Assembly: GCF_018446385.1 (NCBI RefSeq) | Contig: NC_056002.1 | Span: 26,708,636-26,772,635, forward strand | Direction of reading: 5' to 3' | Source: Zingiber officinale | Lineage: Eukaryota; Streptophyta; Magnoliopsida; Zingiberales; Zingiberaceae | DNA length: 64,000 bases | Part shown: positions 10,774 to 22,134 of the stretch, in pieces | Position numbering within the stretch: the first letter of the stretch is position 1 | How the letters are laid out: every line of letters starts with the position of its first letter | Made by a program: the position numbers and the translations under genes | The notes under the pieces: model-generated | What the model was told of the DNA's origin: nothing | Databases searched by the model: none | The model's input: the letters and a program-made list of their open reading frames with translations, nothing else

Positions 10774-11380
10774 AATGTATGACCTTTTATTGCAACGATA
10801 ATGTGGTAGGAATGCCCCAAGTCATAACTAAGTTGGTTACCACATGGTTAGTTTGTAGAATTGAGCAAGAATTGATTTTTGATGAAGCTGGTAGAAATAC
10901 CCACCCATGTGGTAGCTTAGTCCAATTTTCTGATTTATTCCCTCCTAATGGTGTGGAGTAGCGATGGGGGGGTTGTCAGAGAGACAAATTTCACCTTTTA
11001 CTAAAAGAAGATAATGGTATAGAAATCTACCTCACATCATAGAGCATTAACATCGTTAATCAATTTCACAAAGAATAACATATATCAAATGACCCACCAA
11101 TAGTTACTTGATGAAGACCTCCAATGCTTAAAATAGATATGAGATATAGAAGAATAACCTATGAGCACTTGATGTGACAAATTGACTCAAGAGGTTTTTT
11201 TTTTAAAAAATATTTTTTTAAGATTTAGGATTTCAGGATTAGGATTTATGATTTAAAGATTATGTTAGTGTTGAATATAAGAAAATAATCATCGCGGGCA
11301 TCCAATTAGTTATTTTTTAAAAGAAAATATTGAGTTAATTTGTCACATTAACATATACCTATATATATATATATATACAA
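10774..11380. other. Intergenic, possible decayed SINE, AT-rich
   Basis: The piece 10860-11005 has GATTTATTCCCTCC followed by ACAAATTTCACCTTTTACTA, which resembles the 3' half of the SINE at 105-309 but is strongly diverged. The rest is AT-rich and ends in a TA run (11361-11377). No gene was seen. Confidence 0.4.
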
Positions 11381-11976
11381 TGCTACTCTCCTACGGAACG
11401 GTTCATGCGGAATGCTGATCTGGCGTCGCCACATCACATGCGGAAGAAGCAAAAAAAATAAAAAAAATCAAAGCACAAAACCCACAAATCTTTGCACTCT
11501 CTCTCTCGTAACGCACGAAGAAGCAAAAAAAATAAGCACAGAACCCACAAATCTCTATCCTCTCTCTCTCTCGACGCACAAATCACGCCCCTAGCGAACT
11601 AGGGTTAGCAGCCGCTCCTCCCTCTCTCGCAACGCGCCCCTCTCGCTGCAAGCCCTCCTCTCCTCCCTGCAAGCCCTCCTCTCCTCTTGCCGCGACGCGA
11701 TGTGGCCCTCTTCTCCCCGCAAGCCCTCCTCTCCTCTCGTCGCGACGCAGTGCTCTCCTCCCTGCAAGCCCTCTCGCCGCAACGCGACGCGACCCTCCTC
11801 TCCTCCCGTCGCAACGCCCTGGTCTCCTCTCCCGCGACGCCCTCCTCTCCTCCCTGCAAGCCCTCTCACCGCAACGCGCTACATCCTGTCAGGTTAAACA
11901 ATTTTCTCCAGTAAAACAAATTTTCTCCAGTGATGTCTTGCCCACAAAACTGCTCATTGATGTTTTTTATTTTGCA
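11381..11976 (+). repeat. Left terminal inverted repeat of the Mutator-like element
   Basis: It begins TGCTACTCTCCTACGGAACG and includes GGTTCATGCGGAATGCTG, an A-rich part, CT-rich blocks and a GC-rich minisatellite of GCAAGCCCTCCTCTCC units (11645-11870). It is matched in inverse order by 29290-29876, down to GTTAAACAATTTTCTC and ACTGCTCAT near the inner end. Confidence 0.88.
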
Positions 11977-12309
11977 ACAGCTACAAACATAAAATCAACA
12001 ATGGCTGAAGATTTCCCAGAAGTTGGAATATAACTGCTCCTTTAGACGGTAAGCTTGATAAAATTTATTTAGTATCTTCTATGGCTTTGTAAATTTCAAC
12101 AAATATTTGATACATCAGTCTTAGCTCATTGATGTTTTTCATCTCTGAAATCTGCATTTTTTTTAGAGGGCAATGTGTCCTGCTCATTGATTGTTTGTGT
12201 ATCTGTGAAAGATTGCTGGTTACTATTATTTTGTTTTAGAAAATTGTAGTATTTATTTATTTGTTTATTTATTTATCTATTGTCAAATATCATGCGAGGG
12301 TGCCCAGAA

Positions 12310-13394
12310 ATGGAGGAAAATAGAGTTGATGATCAGGAATTCATTCCCTAAGTTACAGATGATCAAAAGCCAAAAATTGGAATGGAATTCGTATCACTAG
12401 AGGATGCATATTCGTTCTATAACCAATATGCACGAGAAGCAGGATTTAGTTCAAGGAATAACACGAGCAGGAAAAATAAGATGACAAATGAAGTGACGTG
12501 GAAACAAATTGTATGCTTTAAAGAAGGACATACAGATATAATGCGGAACAATAAGCATGCAAACACTGATCAACTAACAAGGGAAAGAGCACGTGATGCA
12601 GTTAGAACGGGTTGTAAGGTAAATATTGCGCTTATCAAGAAACATATGGGACCTAATTGGGTTGTCAGTAACTTCATAGAAACTCATAAATATCCACTCT
12701 CGACTCCATCAAAGGTGCATTTGTTACGCTCGCATCGTAATGTTTCGACAACAAAGAAAACATTGGCAAAACAATTTTTAGAGGCTAATGTACCAACTTG
12801 TCAACAAATATGATTATTGGAGATAGAGTATGGAGGCCCTGAGGGGGTTGGTTGTACAGAAAAAGATATTATAAACTTTGAAAGGAATCTAAGGGATGAA
12901 CAAAAGGGTATTGATGCCGAAACATTCATTGAGTTATTTACATCTGAGCAAGAGAAGAATTCTGCTTTTTTCTTTGATTATGAGACTGATTCAGATAATA
13001 GATTTAGTAGGTGTTTTTGGGTTGATCATGTATCAAGATGGGCGTATAGTGTATTTGGTGATGTAGTTGTATTTGATACAACATATAACACCAACAAATA
13101 TGACTTGATTTTTGCACCATTTATAGGAGTTAATCATCATCATAAGACAATTCTTTTTGGTTGTAGGTTTCTAAATAATGAGAAAACTAAGTCTTTTGTT
13201 TGGTTGCTTACACAGTTCTTAGAAGCCATGCCTAAAGGTGCACCAATTATTATCATCACTGATCAAGATCCTGCTATGACAAAAGTCATTGCACAAGTTT
13301 TCCCTCAAACAGTACATCGATATTGTTTATGGCACATATTAAACAAATTTCTAGATAAATTAGGTCCTTTGACTTTTCGAAACCACTATCACAG
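12310..13394 (+). pseudogene. FAR1-type transposase, N-terminal and catalytic part
   Basis: The reading frame begins at about 12310, after an upstream intron ending in CAG. It encodes a FAR1 DNA-binding domain (EDAYSFYNQYAREAGF at about 12397-12444) and then the MULE transposase domain (FWVDHVSRWAYSVFGDVVVFD at about 13015-13077, TDQDPAM at about 13258-13278, CLWHIL near 13325-13342). The aspartates of VVVFD and TDQDP are the usual catalytic positions of this family. In-frame stops at 12349 (TAA) and 12811 (TGA) disable it. It is interrupted at 13394 by the gypsy element and resumes at 24075 in the same frame. Confidence 0.88.
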
Positions 13395-14050
13395 TGATCC
13401 TGTCCGAACCAAGAGTCAGCGGACGCTGGGCACGTGACGTTCTCTGCTGGATCCTCGAGTGCTCCGGCGGACCTGCAACAAAACCGAGCCGGGAGGGGTG
13501 CCCCGGCGACGGTCCTCCGACGCTCAAGTCAGGTAAGTGGTGGAGAAAGTGGCTGCCAAATTTGTATTATGCGTACCTTTGGCGAAGTAATAGCCTCTTT
13601 ATATAGGACGGAGAAGGAACTGATGCACGCCCACCGAGGTGCGTACGTGTCAGCAACCCATGCCGCGGTATGCACTTGTCAGAGAACTTACCTGACACCA
13701 TGCTGCCACAGTCCGAGCATGTTCTTTGATGGGACGGCAGGACCACCCGTTGTCAGACTAGAAGTATGGCACAGCCATACGACTTGACGGCTGTCAGAAG
13801 ATGTCCCCGTCTTTTACCCACCGTCTGACTGGGGTGCCCGGCCAGCCGGGCGGGCGATGAACGTCGTCCGGACGGCCTTGATTCTTTGCGCCGTCCGGGC
13901 GGCACCTCCTTCCGCTCGGTCATTACGCACGATTTGCTTACGGACGGTGGTGCCTTTACTATCGATTTCTTCGAGTCCGGATTCGCCTTCCGTGAGACCG
14001 ACATGTCCTCGGTGTTCTATGACGGGTTCCGGATTTTTACCGCCGGATCA
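13395..14050 (-). repeat. 3' LTR of the gypsy element
   Basis: 656 bp. Compared with the 5' LTR it has a small insertion near 13788-13800 and a shortened, diverged stretch at about 13925-14030. TATA-like TATATAAA on the minus strand is at 13598-13605. Confidence 0.92.
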
Positions 14051-14066
14051 CTTGCCTTCCTCTCGA
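14051..14066 (-). other. Polypurine tract of the gypsy element
   Basis: On the minus strand the purine run GAGAGGAAGGCAAG directly precedes the 3' LTR, which confirms the minus orientation. The counterpart in the second element is 57025-57038. Confidence 0.75.
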
Positions 14067-14452
14067 GTCTAGTCGAAGGAGGCAAAGTCCGACTGACTGG
14101 ACTGCCGATCTGTCGAACAATGATCATTGCCTTAGGCCGCTCGGCCAGGCATAAAGATGCTCATCCGTGCGGCGATATCTGTCTGTCCGGCGATACTTTG
14201 TCCATGCCTTGTATTTTCTGGGAATCGATGTCCGTTGTTCTCCCACACTACCCCTCACGTGCTCTGCGCACGGTAAGGGGAGCTCATTAAATGCGGCTAG
14301 TAACCGGCTGACACGTGGCGACCGTGCATTTGTCAGAGTATGGCGGTTGCGTCACTTCCGATGGGACAGCCGCCGTTTGAAACGGACGATCCGATGACAA
14401 CCTCGATATCGACGACCTGGATCGGACGGTGGAGATCGTTTCCGGGCGGCGA

Positions 14453-14459
14453 TATAAGA
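14453..14459 (+). promoter_or_regulatory. TATA-like element for the antisense ORF
   Basis: TATAAGA lies about 250 bp upstream of the ATG at 14707. A block ACCTGGATCGGACGGTGG shortly upstream (14415-14432) is identical at 57396-57413 in the second gypsy element, where TATAAAG also follows. Conservation in both copies supports a plus-strand promoter. Confidence 0.5.
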
Positions 14460-14706
14460 CCCTTGACTTCGTTTCCGCCGCATTTCGTCTTCTTCGTTTC
14501 CAAACTCCTGTCATTCCCCCTCTCGCCGGCGACTTTGTTCTCAGACTTTCCGACGATCACACGGCTTCTTCCGGTCATCTTCCTCGCCTGTAAGAGCCTT
14601 TTTCTCGCTTCAGACGCATTCTTCTTTCTGTTAATCATCCTTTTCAGCCGGTTTTCTTCCATTGCTTGAACCATCCTCTTCTATCCCGCATTTTGGCCTT
14701 TCGATC

Positions 14707-16863
14707 ATGACCAGTACCTCGCAGTCAACCGGCGGTGCTCCGGGTCTTTGGTACTCGAACATGGAAAGTCGGTTCGACGAGGAAGACGCCATGCGCCTCA
14801 CTCGAGTATATGACCTACCGACCGACCACGAAATAGTGTTAGCCACGCCTTCCGATCGGCCTAACGATCCTCCGCCCGGCACTGTTGTCTTCTTCCGGGA
14901 TCAATTCCTGGCCGGACTACGTTTTCCTCCTCACAAGTTTTTCTTAGAAGTTTGCAACTATTTCCGCATTCCGCTCGGCCAAGTAGTTCCTAATTCTATT
15001 AGGTTGCTGAGCGGAGTGGTAGTTTTGTTCAAACTGAACGGCATTCCCTTAACCCCAAAAATCTTCCACTACTTCTACTATCCCAAGCAAGCCGAGTGGG
15101 GCACCTTTGTTTTCCAATCTAGGATAGGCTTCGTCCTTTTCGATAATATGCCGAGCTCCAACAAACACTGGAAGGAGCATTTTTTCTATATACGCTTTCC
15201 CGAGCGGCCCACTTTCCGCACCAAGTGGCAGACGGCTATGCCTGCGCAACCGGAGCTCGGCAAGTTTAGAGGTGACGCAGACTATCTCCATGCAGCCGAA
15301 CAGCTAGTCGGTCAGCGCTACCACATTGACAAGATGCTTCTCCCAGGAGTAATGCATATATTCGGCTTGTCTTCTACACCAGCCGATCTGCCTTGTAGCA
15401 TGAGTAAGCTTCCCTATCTTCCCCTTTATTTTGTTCTAACTGATTTATTCTCTGCTTCTGCAGCTGAAGTCATGTGGCGGGCCAAAGCCACCGAGAAGCT
15501 CAAACTGAAGGCCGCTCGGATTGAGGCGGTGACGAGCCAGGAGGCCGCCGAACGGGGCATTGCTCCGGCTGATCCGGCCGGCGAAGAAGGTGAGGGGACG
15601 CCAACGGTCCCAGAAGCCCCGGACGCCCCTGCCCCTCCTGATGAGGCCACGGGCAATATAGAACCTGCGAGTGAAGCTGAAGTGGAGGGCCGTTCGGCCG
15701 ATGATGTGCCGCTGCGCACTCGGAAACGCCGGCGACCGGAATCCGCACCTGCCTCTACACTTGATGAGCCACAACCTGAGCGGGGTGCAGATGCGCCGGT
15801 GCTGTCCGGAACAGTTTCCCTCGAGAGTACCCCGACCCCTCAGGATTCTCCGAGGGCCAGCTTGGAAGTGCCGCCGTCCAGCCCTTCGAGGACTCGACGA
15901 CGTCTCAGGCGTTTAGGCGAGCTACCCACCTCTTCTGCTGGCGGGCCCTCTCAGAGCGGGCCGAGCGGCCAGAATTTACTTAAAACCGTTCTGCGGCTTC
16001 CTTCAGAGGCGTACATGGCTGCCGCCGATCGGCCGATGTTTCCTGAGCAGATGATCACCCTGACGGGCCCTCTCGCACAAGCTTGGATAGATGCTCGGAG
16101 TCGGATAGCTAAGTTGACTCTCGGGCAGCTCGGCGACAGCAACCTTCAATCAGCCACCGGGGTATAGCCCTTCCCCCTCTTCTCTCTCTTATTTGAAGTT
16201 TTTACCCTGTTCGTGTTTGCTAGCAGAACTGGATGGAGCAGATCGCCATTAGCGATCGGTTGGCTGAGCTGGAGGAGGAACTGAAGAAACAAAAAACCGT
16301 TGACTGCCGCTCTGGAGAAGGCCAAGAAATCGCTAGAAGCCGAACGGAAACGAGCCACTGATCTGGCGAGCAAGGTCATTCGGCTTGAAACAATGATTAT
16401 GCAGCGTGACAAGGAGATCCAGACGGCGACCACTCGGAAGTAACAGGCCATCAACGACATGGACCACATGAAGGTGGAGATCCGGGGGCTGGAGCAACGC
16501 ATCAAGGACCTGGATGCTCTGCTGGCCACCGAAAAAGAGAGCCGCTCGGCTGATCTCCAAAGATTCGATGGAGACTTGAAGGATCTCCAAGCTGCTAGCG
16601 ACGCATGCCGCGCTCAAGGAGTATCAAGAGGGGGAGTCGGCCCGCTCGGACGAAGTGAGGAAGGCGTTCCTCCGCTCGGAAGGCTTCGGAGAGAAGTTTA
16701 CCGACAAGATATCCCTCACGCTCGAGGAGGCCATCAAGGCGGCGGTGGGCTATCTGAAGACCAAAGGTCACCGTCTGCCGAGCCGACTATCCCCGAGGAT
16801 CTGGCGAGCGTGATGGACGCCATCCCCGACGCTCTTTTTGATTTCGATGTGAGCGTTCTGTGA
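14707..16863 (+). pseudogene. Spliced antisense ORF of Tat-like gypsy element
   Basis: Three exons are supported by comparison with 57662-59749: 14707-15403, 15464-16161 and 16227-16863, with short GT-AG introns of 60 and 65 bp that keep the phase. The first exon encodes a globular domain with a FPPHKFFLEVCNYFRIPLGQ segment (about residues 76-95), typical of the plant family named putative gypsy type transposon (PF04195, from memory). Exon 2 is acidic and Pro/Ala-rich with a basic RKRRR patch. Exon 3 is a long coiled coil ending in an acidic tail (IPDALFDFD). An extra A in an A-run at about 16289-16294 and a TAA at 16441 break exon 3. Function is unknown; with a coiled coil and a basic patch it could be a nucleic-acid or particle-associated factor, which is a guess. 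Confidence 0.75.
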
Positions 16864-16984
16864 ACCTTTTTGAATTCCCGCCGTTCGGCCCCGCTTATCT
16901 ATGTAATGACTTTTTGGCTTGCATATTAGATAATCTTCGCTCCTTTCTATTTTAGCAAGAAATTTTTCCTCGTCCCAACTTTAA

Positions 16985-17540
16985 GTGTCTCGATATTTAT
17001 CGGAGCTCGACGCGGATATTTGTAGTCGGCGGGTCTCGATTTTAACGACGGGCTCGCCGGTTCGTCACGGATTATTTATGACGCCTGCCTCTCGATATTT
17101 ATCGCCGAGCTCGACGCGGATATTTATAGCCGCGGCTCTCGATTTTAACGACGGGCTCGGTTCGTCCGCCGGATTATTTATACGCCGACTGCCTCTCGAT
17201 ATTTATCGTCGGAGCTCGACGGCGCGGATATCGATCGGCGCGGCTCTCGATTTTTAACGACGGTGCTCGTCGGTTCGTCCGCTCGGATTATTTATAGACG
17301 CCGGCTCGTCTCTCGATATTTAGCGTCGGAGCTCGACGGTGCGGATATTTATAGCCGATCGGCGCGGCTCTCGATTTTTAACGACGGTGCTCGTCGGTTT
17401 TCCGCTCGGTTTTTATAGCCGGTCGGCGCGGCTCTACGGTTTAACGTCTGGGCTAGACGGCGCGGATATTTATAGCCGATCGGCGCGGCTCTCGATTTTT
17501 AACGACGGTGCTCGTCGGTTTCCAAGTGAGACTACACACC
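16985..17540 (+). repeat. GC-rich tandem array, unit about 102-120 bp
   Basis: Imperfect repeats of a unit containing CTCGATATTT, GAGCTCGACG, GCGGATATTTATAGCCG and TTTTTAACGACGG. CTCGATATTT begins at 16989, 17091, 17195 and 17312. The same unit is expanded at 60110-61617 in the second gypsy element. Confidence 0.85.
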
Positions 17541-17649
17541 CGGCCGAACGGCTCGGGCCTTCGTCGTCGAGCGCTTGGCTCGGAAAACCATATACCCGGC
17601 CGACCGGCTCGGGCCTTCACATCGAGCGCTTGGCTCGTATATAATCCTC

Positions 17650-17870
17650 CCCGAGGTAGTCTTGGCTAAAATGTACCTGGCCGAGCGGCTCAGGCCTTCG
17701 CTCCCTGAGGTAGTACTCAGCTATAATGTACCTGGCCGAGCGGCTCAGGCCTTTGCTCCCTGAGGAAGTACTCAGCTAAAATGTACCTGGCCGAGTGGCT
17801 CAGGCCTTCGCTCCCTGAGATAGTACTCAACTATAATGTACCTGGCCGAGCGGCTCAGGCCTTCAGGTTC
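17650..17870 (+). repeat. 55-bp tandem array, about 4 copies
   Basis: ATGTACCTGGCCGAG recurs at 17671, 17726, 17781 and 17836, exactly 55 bp apart. It lies between the 102-120 bp array and the 57-bp array and shares the GGCCGAGCGGCTC motif with the latter. Confidence 0.9.
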
Positions 17871-17892
17871 GAGCCCCTGGCTCGGATATAAA

Positions 17893-18270
17893 CCTCCCGG
17901 CCGAACGGCTCGGGGGCCTTCGTCTTCGAGCCCATGGCTCGGATATAAACCTCCCGGCCAAACGGCTCGGGGGCCTTCGGCTTCGAGCTCCCGGCTCGGA
18001 TATAAACCTCCCGGCCGAACGGCTCGGGGGCCTTCGACTTCGAGCTCCCGGCTCGGATATAAACCTCCCGGCCGAACGGCTCGGGGGCCTTCGGTTTCGA
18101 GCTCCCGGCTCGGATATAAACTTCCCGGCCGATCGGCTCGGGGGCCTTCGGGTTCGAGCTCCCGGCTCGGATATAAACCTCCCGGCCGATCGGCTCGGGG
18201 GCCTTCGGGTTCGAGCTCCCGGCTCGGATATAAACCTCCCGGCCGATCGGCTCGGGGGCCTTCGGGTTAC
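17893..18270 (+). repeat. 57-bp tandem array, about 7 copies
   Basis: CCTCCCGGCCGA-type starts at 17893, 17950, 18007, 18064, 18121, 18178 and 18235, exactly 57 bp apart. The unit holds CGGCTCGGGGGCCTTCG and GGCTCGGATATAAA. Because 57 is divisible by 3 a 19-residue repeat stays open in one frame (17836-18300). I treat that frame as a by-product of the repeat, not as a gene. Confidence 0.92.
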
Positions 18271-18372
18271 GATGATAATGCCTTATATTCGCTCTTTTGA
18301 CTTTTCATCTCTGCATTTCAAGTATTTAGTTGAAAAATGAAATACACAGGGTGATTTACAGTGATACACCTT

Positions 18373-20475
18373 TCACCCCGCCCGGTAAGGCTGGAGGTGG
18401 TTCGTGCTCCACGGCCTATCTAGCTGCCGTCCGTCCTCGTCCTCCAGATAATACGCGCCCGAGCGGAGCTTTTCGATGATTTTGAAAGGGCCTGCCCATG
18501 GAGCTTCAAGCTTGCCGACGTCGCCGACCGGCTTGACTTTCTTCCAGACAAGATCGCCGACTTGGAACGATCTGGGAATTACGCGCCGGTTGTAGTTTTG
18601 CTTCATCCGCTGACGGTATGCCATCAGCCGAACGGACGCCTTTGCCCTCTCCTCTTCTACCAAGTCCAGCTCCATGTTTCTTCGTTCGGCGTTGTCATCA
18701 TCATAGCTCGATCCGGCTGACTCAACGCCGACTTCGACCGGTATGACCGCCTCACCGCCATATACCAAATGGAACGGTGTGATGCCCGTCCCTTCTTTTG
18801 GCGTCGTTCGGATGGCCCACAAGACGCCTGAGACTTCATCCGACCAACTTCCTCCCAAATGGTCGAGCCGAGCGCGCAGAATACGAAGAATTTCCCGGTT
18901 GGCGACTTCAACTGACCGTTGCTCGAGGATAGGCCACGTGAAGTGTTGCTCAATGCCGTAGCTTTTGCACCAATCCTCTAACATCTTCCCTGTGAACTGC
19001 CGCCCGTTGTCAGACACTAGTCGGCGAGGGATGCCGAACCGACAAATGATGTGTTGCCAGATGAATTTTTTAACCATTTGTTCAGTGATCTTTGCCAGCG
19101 GCTCGGCCTCCACCCACTTGGAGAAATAGTCTACCGCCACTAGTAAGAATTTCCTCTGCCCAGCCGCCATCGGAAATGGACCCACAATATCCATTCCCCA
19201 TTGATCGAACGGACATGAGATGGTTGATGCCTTCATCTCCTCTGCCGGTCGGTGGGAGAAGTTGTGATACTTCTGGCATGAAAGGCATGTAGATACTGTC
19301 CGAGCGGCATCTGTTTGTAAAGTTGGCCAAAAGTATCCGGCCAAGAGGATCTTCTTGGCCAATGAGCGTCCGCCCGGATGACCCCCGCATGATCCTTGAT
19401 GTACTTCCTGGAGGATGTAAGCTGAGTCCTCCGAGCGCGAGAAAGCTTTCTTGTAAAGCTGATCTCCGATGAGTGTAAACCGACCGGCTCTTCTTCTGAG
19501 GAGCCGGGCTGCATATTCATCGGATGGTGTGGTGCCCGAACGGAGGAATTCTATAATAGGTGTCCTCCAATCACTTGGAAATGCGAGGCCTTGCATCCGG
19601 TCGACATGCGCCACCAGCAGCGTTTTTTCAATTGGTTGCTGAATGGCGACCGACGTTATTGAGCTCGCGAGTTTGGCTAACTCATCGGCCGCCTGGTTCT
19701 CCGTTCGTGGGATCTTCTGAATAATCACCTCTCGGAAAGTAGCTTTGAGTTTTTCAAAGGCCTCAGCGTAGAGTTTGAGCCGAACACAGTTGATTTCAAA
19801 GGTGCCGGAGAGTTGCTGAGCGGCCAACTGTGAATCAGAATAGAGTGTCACCCGACCTGCTCCCACATGCCGTGCTGCCTGCAGTCTGGCTAGGAGGGCC
19901 TCATACTCTGCTTCATTGTTAGCAGCTTTGTAATCTAACCGGACGGATAGGTGCATCTTTTCCTCCTGAGGTGAGAGTAGTAATATTCCGATCCCACTTC
20001 CGAGCCGAGTGGAGGATCCATCCACATATATTCTCCACATAGCTTCCGGCTCTGGCCTTTGCACTTCGGTCACAAAATCAGCCAAGGATTGGGCTTTAAT
20101 AGCCGAGCGGGGCTGATATTGGATGTCAAATTCACTTAATTCTGTCGTCCACTTGATGAGCCGTCCGGACGCTTCTGGATTCAACAACACTCTTCCGAGT
20201 GGACTGTTCGTCCGGACAATAATGGTGTGAGCCAAGAAATACGGTCGAAGGCGCCGAGCGGCTAGAACCAAAGCAAAGGCCAACTTCTCGAGCCCAGTGT
20301 ACCGAGATTCAGCATCTTTTAAAATGTGGCTTAGAAAATACACCGGCTGTTCTTCGCCGTTCGCCCTCACAAGTGCTGAGCCTACAGCATGCTCAGTTGA
20401 CGACAGATACATATAAAGTGACTCACCCCCGACCGGCTTGGCTAACACTGGTAGAGAATTAAGATATGTCTTCAA
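18373..20475 (-). CDS. pol: RNase H, second RNase H and integrase part of gypsy Pol
   Basis: An open frame of 700 codons. Residues about 1-120 are the gypsy RNase H (YFLSHILKDAESRYTGLEK). About 145-275 is a second RNase H of the archaeal-like type (YVDGSSTRLGSGIG, EYEALLARLQ, LYSDSQLA, NQAADELAKLA). About 365-425 is the integrase HHCC zinc-binding domain (HQGSCGGHPG...CLSCQKY). From about 430 follows the integrase core with D in WGMDIVGPFP, D in VSDNGRQFT and E in VEVANREIL. The C-terminus ends in NHLQPYRAG. It cleaves RNA in hybrids and inserts the cDNA. The frame is intact here although upstream RT and gag are not. It starts inside the polyprotein, so the first Met is not a true start. Confidence 0.88.
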   Translation of the reverse strand: MKTYLNSLPVLAKPVGGESLYMYLSSTEHAVGSALVRANGEEQPVYFLSHILKDAESRYTGLEKLAFALVLAARRLRPYFLAHTIIVRTNSPLGRVLLNPEASGRLIKWTTELSEFDIQYQPRSAIKAQSLADFVTEVQRPEPEAMWRIYVDGSSTRLGSGIGILLLSPQEEKMHLSVRLDYKAANNEAEYEALLARLQAARHVGAGRVTLYSDSQLAAQQLSGTFEINCVRLKLYAEAFEKLKATFREVIIQKIPRTENQAADELAKLASSITSVAIQQPIEKTLLVAHVDRMQGLAFPSDWRTPIIEFLRSGTTPSDEYAARLLRRRAGRFTLIGDQLYKKAFSRSEDSAYILQEVHQGSCGGHPGGRSLAKKILLAGYFWPTLQTDAARTVSTCLSCQKYHNFSHRPAEEMKASTISCPFDQWGMDIVGPFPMAAGQRKFLLVAVDYFSKWVEAEPLAKITEQMVKKFIWQHIICRFGIPRRLVSDNGRQFTGKMLEDWCKSYGIEQHFTWPILEQRSVEVANREILRILRARLDHLGGSWSDEVSGVLWAIRTTPKEGTGITPFHLVYGGEAVIPVEVGVESAGSSYDDDNAERRNMELDLVEEERAKASVRLMAYRQRMKQNYNRRVIPRSFQVGDLVWKKVKPVGDVGKLEAPWAGPFKIIEKLRSGAYYLEDEDGRQLDRPWSTNHLQPYRAG

Positions 20476-22119
20476 CTCTTCAAATGCTCGGTCACATTCT
20501 TCATCCCACTGGAACTTAGTGGCCTCAGCAGATCCTCAAGAATGGCAGTGCTCGGCCGGTTCTCGAGATGAATCGATAAAGCAGCTTATCCGACCGGTCA
20601 ACCTTGCACTTCTCTTGTATTTCTTGGGGCGGCATGTTGCAGTGCTTTAACCTTGCTGGGATTTGCTTCGATTCCCCGCCGGTCACTATGTATCCCAAGA
20701 AACGCCTCCTTTGGCTAACAGGCACTTTTGGGATTTAGCTTGACTCCATATTTCCAGCAGTGCTCGGAAGGTTTCTTCCATATCCTTGAAAAGATCGGCC
20801 GCCCGGACGGATTTGATAAGAATGTCGCCCACATAAACTTCCAGATTCCGCCGATCTGCTCCTTGAACACCTTGTTCATCAAGCGCTGATAGGTGGCCCT
20901 GCATTCTTCAATCTGAACGGCATCACATTGTAACAATATGTGCCATCAGCCGGCTTACTTTTTCTTGATCTTCCCAAGCGAGCGGCACTTGATGATATCC
21001 TTGGTAGGTGTCAAGCATGCAAATACAGCCGGCCGTAGAGTCCACCAAACGATCTATCCGGGCAGAGGATCCTGGGGCATGCCTTGTTTAAATCTCAAAG
21101 TCGATGACCCTCCACTTGCCGCCCGGCTTGAGACCAAGACTACGTTGGCCAGCCCTCGCGTATGTGGCCGGCCTTCAGAAGTTTTTCCACCTCCGCCCGG
21201 ATAATGACATTCTACTCGGCGCTGAAGTCCCTTTTTCTCTGCTTCACTGGCCGAGCGTCCGGTCGGACATGCAATTCATGCTGCGCTAGGCTCGGCGAAA
21301 TTCCAGGTAACTCATGTGTCGACCAGACGAAGACATCATGATTTCGTTGGAGGCATTGAATCAGCTTCTCCTTCTGTTCTTCCCCCAGATCAGAGGCGAT
21401 AAAAGTCGTGGCCTCCGATCGGGTCGGATGGATCTGGACTTCCTCCTTTTCATCATAAATTAAAGCAGGAGGTTTCTCGGTTATGGCGTGTACCTCAATT
21501 CGGGGCGCCTTCCGAGCGGAACAAGCTTCTGCTCGGATCATCTCTATATAGCACCGCCGAGCTGCTAGCTGATCTCCCCGCACTTCTCCTACTTTGTCCT
21601 CCACGGGGAACTTTATCTTCTGGTGGAAGGTTGAGACAACCGCTCGGAATTCGCCGAGCGCCGGTCGTCCCAAAATGACGTTGTAGGATGAGGGAGAGTC
21701 GACCACCACGAAGTTTATTGTCCTGGTCCTCCTGAGCGGCTCTTCTCCCAGCGAGGTGGCCAGCCGGATTTGTCCGACCGGCTGAACTTCGTTGCCCGTA
21801 AACCCGTAGAGCGGGGTCGCAACAGCTCGGCTCGATCAATTTGCAGCCGATAGCACGCCTTCTTGAATATGATGTTGACCGAGCTCCCTGTGTCAACAAA
21901 TATGCGGTGAATGGTGTAATTTGCTATTACCGCTTTAATGAGCAGCGCGTCGTCGTGGGGCACTTCTACTCCTTCTAAGTCCCCGGGTCCGAAAGTGATT
22001 TCCGGTCCACTTGCCCGCTCTTGGCTACAGCGCGTGGATCTGCAATGCCGGACGCCCGCCTTTCTGGCCTCGGTTTGAGTCTCCTCCGGTCGGCCCACCA
22101 AGAATAACGTTGATCTCAC
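20476..22119 (-). pseudogene. pol: Gypsy protease and reverse transcriptase, frameshifted
   Basis: On the minus strand the protease motif RIFVDTGSSVNII lies at about 21880-21920. It is followed by a linker ending in a PVKQRKRDFSAE-like segment at about 21212-21250 that marks the start of RT. The RT core between 21211 and 20476 is spread over several frames. The usual YVDD active-site box reads YVGD (around 20820-20831), so one catalytic aspartate is lost. Frameshifts near 21714, 21211, 20900 and 20525 mean no continuous RT can be made. Confidence 0.82.
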
Positions 22120-22134
22120 CCCGAAGTATTGCTC

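Noticed and set aside
13394..14290. Plus-strand frames in the gypsy LTR (repeated at 23318-24110)
   Set aside because: Identical frames in both LTRs, antisense to the promoter; LTR sequence, not genes.
17836..18300. A 154-codon open frame encoding a 19-residue repeat
   Set aside because: It exists because the 57-bp unit is divisible by 3. No start context, no related protein, and the array lies between pol and the antisense ORF.
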